Shown: one piece after another, positions 62,574-64,000 of the stretch | Position numbering within the stretch: the first letter of the stretch is position 1 | Layout: each line of letters starts with the position of its first letter | Source of the DNA: Candidatus Borrarchaeum weybense | GTDB lineage: Archaea > Asgardarchaeota > Sifarchaeia > Borrarchaeales > Borrarchaeaceae | Length of the DNA: 64,000 nt | Direction of reading: 5' to 3' | NCBI GenBank assembly: GCA_019057385.1 | Contig: JAHQJS010000004.1 | Span: 364,535 to 428,534, forward strand | Position numbers and translations under genes: made by a program | Notes under the pieces: generated by a model | What the model was told of the DNA's origin: nothing | Database searches by the model: none | Seen by the model: only the letters and a program-made list of their open reading frames with translations

Positions 62574-64000
62574 TGAAGGACCTTGATTGTTTAATCGTAC
62601 ATCCCACGACTCGCGTCAAGACACGTTCCCCTACTAACGTACTGACTAACGTGATACTTCCAATGGGGAGTATTGCCATTGCCGATTACATTGATCGGAA
62701 TGGATTTTCAACAGAAATCGTTCATACCGGATTGGAAGAAATGCTCAATCCTTCTTTCACGATAGAAGCGCTATTCAAAGAATATACACCTACAGTTCTT
62801 GGAATCGATCTTCACTGGTATCCTCATAGTTATGATGCATTGCGTATTGCTGAAATAGCAAAAAATACTTACGAAAATATCTTCATTGTGCTGGGTGGCT
62901 TCACTGCTTCTTGTTTTGCTGAAGAACTACTACAAAAATTTGAGTGTGTTGATGCAATTGTTAAAGGTGATGCAGAAATTCCAATGTTAGATCTTTTGAA
63001 AACTCTTCCCTCCCAAGATCTATCTAGCGTCCCTAATTTGTTTTATCGCGAAAATGATAGCATAAAACAAAGTAAAAAGAATTACTGTCCTTCTCAAGAG
63101 CAGTTTGACTCGTTCAATTTTCATAGAATCTCATTGCTCAGAAACTGGTACAACTACCTACAACTTACTCACGAAAATGACGACCTTCGCCAAAAACTGA
63201 AAAGACAGGGATGGTTATGTGTAGGGAGAGGGTGTGCAGTAAATTGCAGTTATTGCGGAGGTGGCCATAACGCACAATGCCTCCTTACAGGACGTTCGAC
63301 GCCCTTATACCGTTCACAAGAAAAAGTAATTGAAACTTTGAAAGTATTTGCAGAAATGAAAATCTCGTGTGCATACTGCGATTTTGACCCCTTTGGGCGA
63401 AAAACACGTGAATATTATTTTAAACTCTTTGAAATGATCCGAAAAGAGGGTATAGACGTTTCTACCCAATTTTTGGTGTGGGATGTCACGTCAAAAAAGT
63501 TTTTGGAAGAATTTAAAAGAACTTTCAATCCTTTATACACTACCCTTACATTGTCTCCAGAATCTGGTAGTGAAACGATTCGGAAATTGAATAAAGGATT
63601 TTATTATAGCGATTCAGAATTATTTTCGTGGTTAGATCTCACCAAAGAAAACTTTATTCCCATCGAATTATATTTCACCACTGGATTGACTGGTGAAACT
63701 GTTACAGATTTCAGAGAAACTGTTCAGCTTGGAAAAAGGGTCGTTGAAGAATATCCAAATATTATTCATATCGCTTGTAATCCAATTTTTCTTGAGCCTG
63801 GCTCTCCGCGCTTTTTAGATCCTCAAAAATTTGGCATCACACTAAAATTTTCAAAATTCATTGATTTCTATTTAACCTACAAGAAATTCGCTTTAGGCGT
63901 TCCAGTCAGTTCCCGTCTGGGATATGAGACGGAACATATGTCAGAAACCGATATTATCCGGTTTGCCAACTATTTCAATGATCAAGTGTATGCTTTAACT
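62573..64000 (+). CDS. B12-binding radical SAM protein (3' end outside the window)
   Basis: At least 475 aa from a GTG. The N-terminal 180 residues form a B12-binding-type Rossmann domain (GSIAIADYIDRNGFSTEIVH; LGGFTASCFAEELL). Then the radical SAM cluster motif GCAVNCSYCGGGH (CxxxCxxC) and typical barrel strands (SPESGSETIRKLNKG). Such enzymes catalyse methylations or rearrangements. The substrate is unknown. Confidence 0.85.
   Translation, partial: MKDLDCLIVHPTTRVKTRSPTNVLTNVILPMGSIAIADYIDRNGFSTEIVHTGLEEMLNPSFTIEALFKEYTPTVLGIDLHWYPHSYDALRIAEIAKNTYENIFIVLGGFTASCFAEELLQKFECVDAIVKGDAEIPMLDLLKTLPSQDLSSVPNLFYRENDSIKQSKKNYCPSQEQFDSFNFHRISLLRNWYNYLQLTHENDDLRQKLKRQGWLCVGRGCAVNCSYCGGGHNAQCLLTGRSTPLYRSQEKVIETLKVFAEMKISCAYCDFDPFGRKTREYYFKLFEMIRKEGIDVSTQFLVWDVTSKKFLEEFKRTFNPLYTTLTLSPESGSETIRKLNKGFYYSDSELFSWLDLTKENFIPIELYFTTGLTGETVTDFRETVQLGKRVVEEYPNIIHIACNPIFLEPGSPRFLDPQKFGITLKFSKFIDFYLTYKKFALGVPVSSRLGYETEHMSETDIIRFANYFNDQVYALT

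Noticed and set aside
1..64000. tRNA or rRNA genes
   Set aside because: No cloverleaf with a T-loop (GGTTCGAAT-like) and no rRNA-like stretch was found by eye; a tRNA scan would settle this.

Overview
The window looks like part of the chromosome of an AT-rich archaeon. Archaeal signs are a methanogen-type (type 2) seryl-tRNA synthetase, a SerK-like serine kinase, a RAD55/KaiC-like protein, a DUF123 GIY-YIG protein, a two-subunit aconitase X (phosphomevalonate dehydratase type), TATA-like promoters close to start codons, and frequent TTG/GTG starts. The many Fe-S flavoenzyme modules, TIR, argonaute, SMC and Hsp70-like genes would fit an Asgard-type anaerobe, but I cannot fix the lineage from sequence alone. 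No rRNA, tRNA or CRISPR array was seen.

Positions 1-31000 are mostly core and metabolic: a metallophosphoesterase; an alkaline-phosphatase-fold enzyme, UPF0210 and ACT-domain set; a PAS protein; two membrane glycosyltransferases (one frameshifted); an agmatinase relative; LutAB-like and GlcDF-like redox modules; SerRS; SerK-like kinase; DUF362 and ferredoxin proteins; LarE; and an aconitase X plus UxaA operon. Transposon traces are an IS200/IS605 TnpB gene with two in-frame TAG codons (14692-15981) and a 307-bp miniature element with a 10-bp target duplication (24556-24862).

Positions about 31060-59780 form an accessory (defence-like) island, bracketed on both sides by diverged copies of the 3' end of a DUF362 gene. 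It holds, in order: a broken nuclease gene; a four-gene operon of TIR protein, small membrane protein, RNase III with dsRBD, and a catalytic (DEDD) argonaute; a YwgA-like/HD phosphohydrolase pair; a divergent eight-gene block with a PD-(D/E)XK nuclease, three unrecognised proteins, a small winged-helix protein, an AAA+ ATPase, an SMC5/6-like ATPase and a giant Hsp70-like protein; and a CRISPR-Cas-like module made of a Ski2-like helicase joined to a Cas1-like domain (one gene split by a 34-bp tandem duplication), a Cas7-like RAMP protein, and a RAMP-loop/HD protein. The last module has no visible CRISPR array but carries repeated structured elements between its genes and a repeated promoter.

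Positions 59895-64000 hold a ZIP metal transporter, debris of the Cas-like module and of an Hsp20 gene, a rubredoxin, a GNAT-like protein and a B12-binding radical SAM enzyme that runs off the window.
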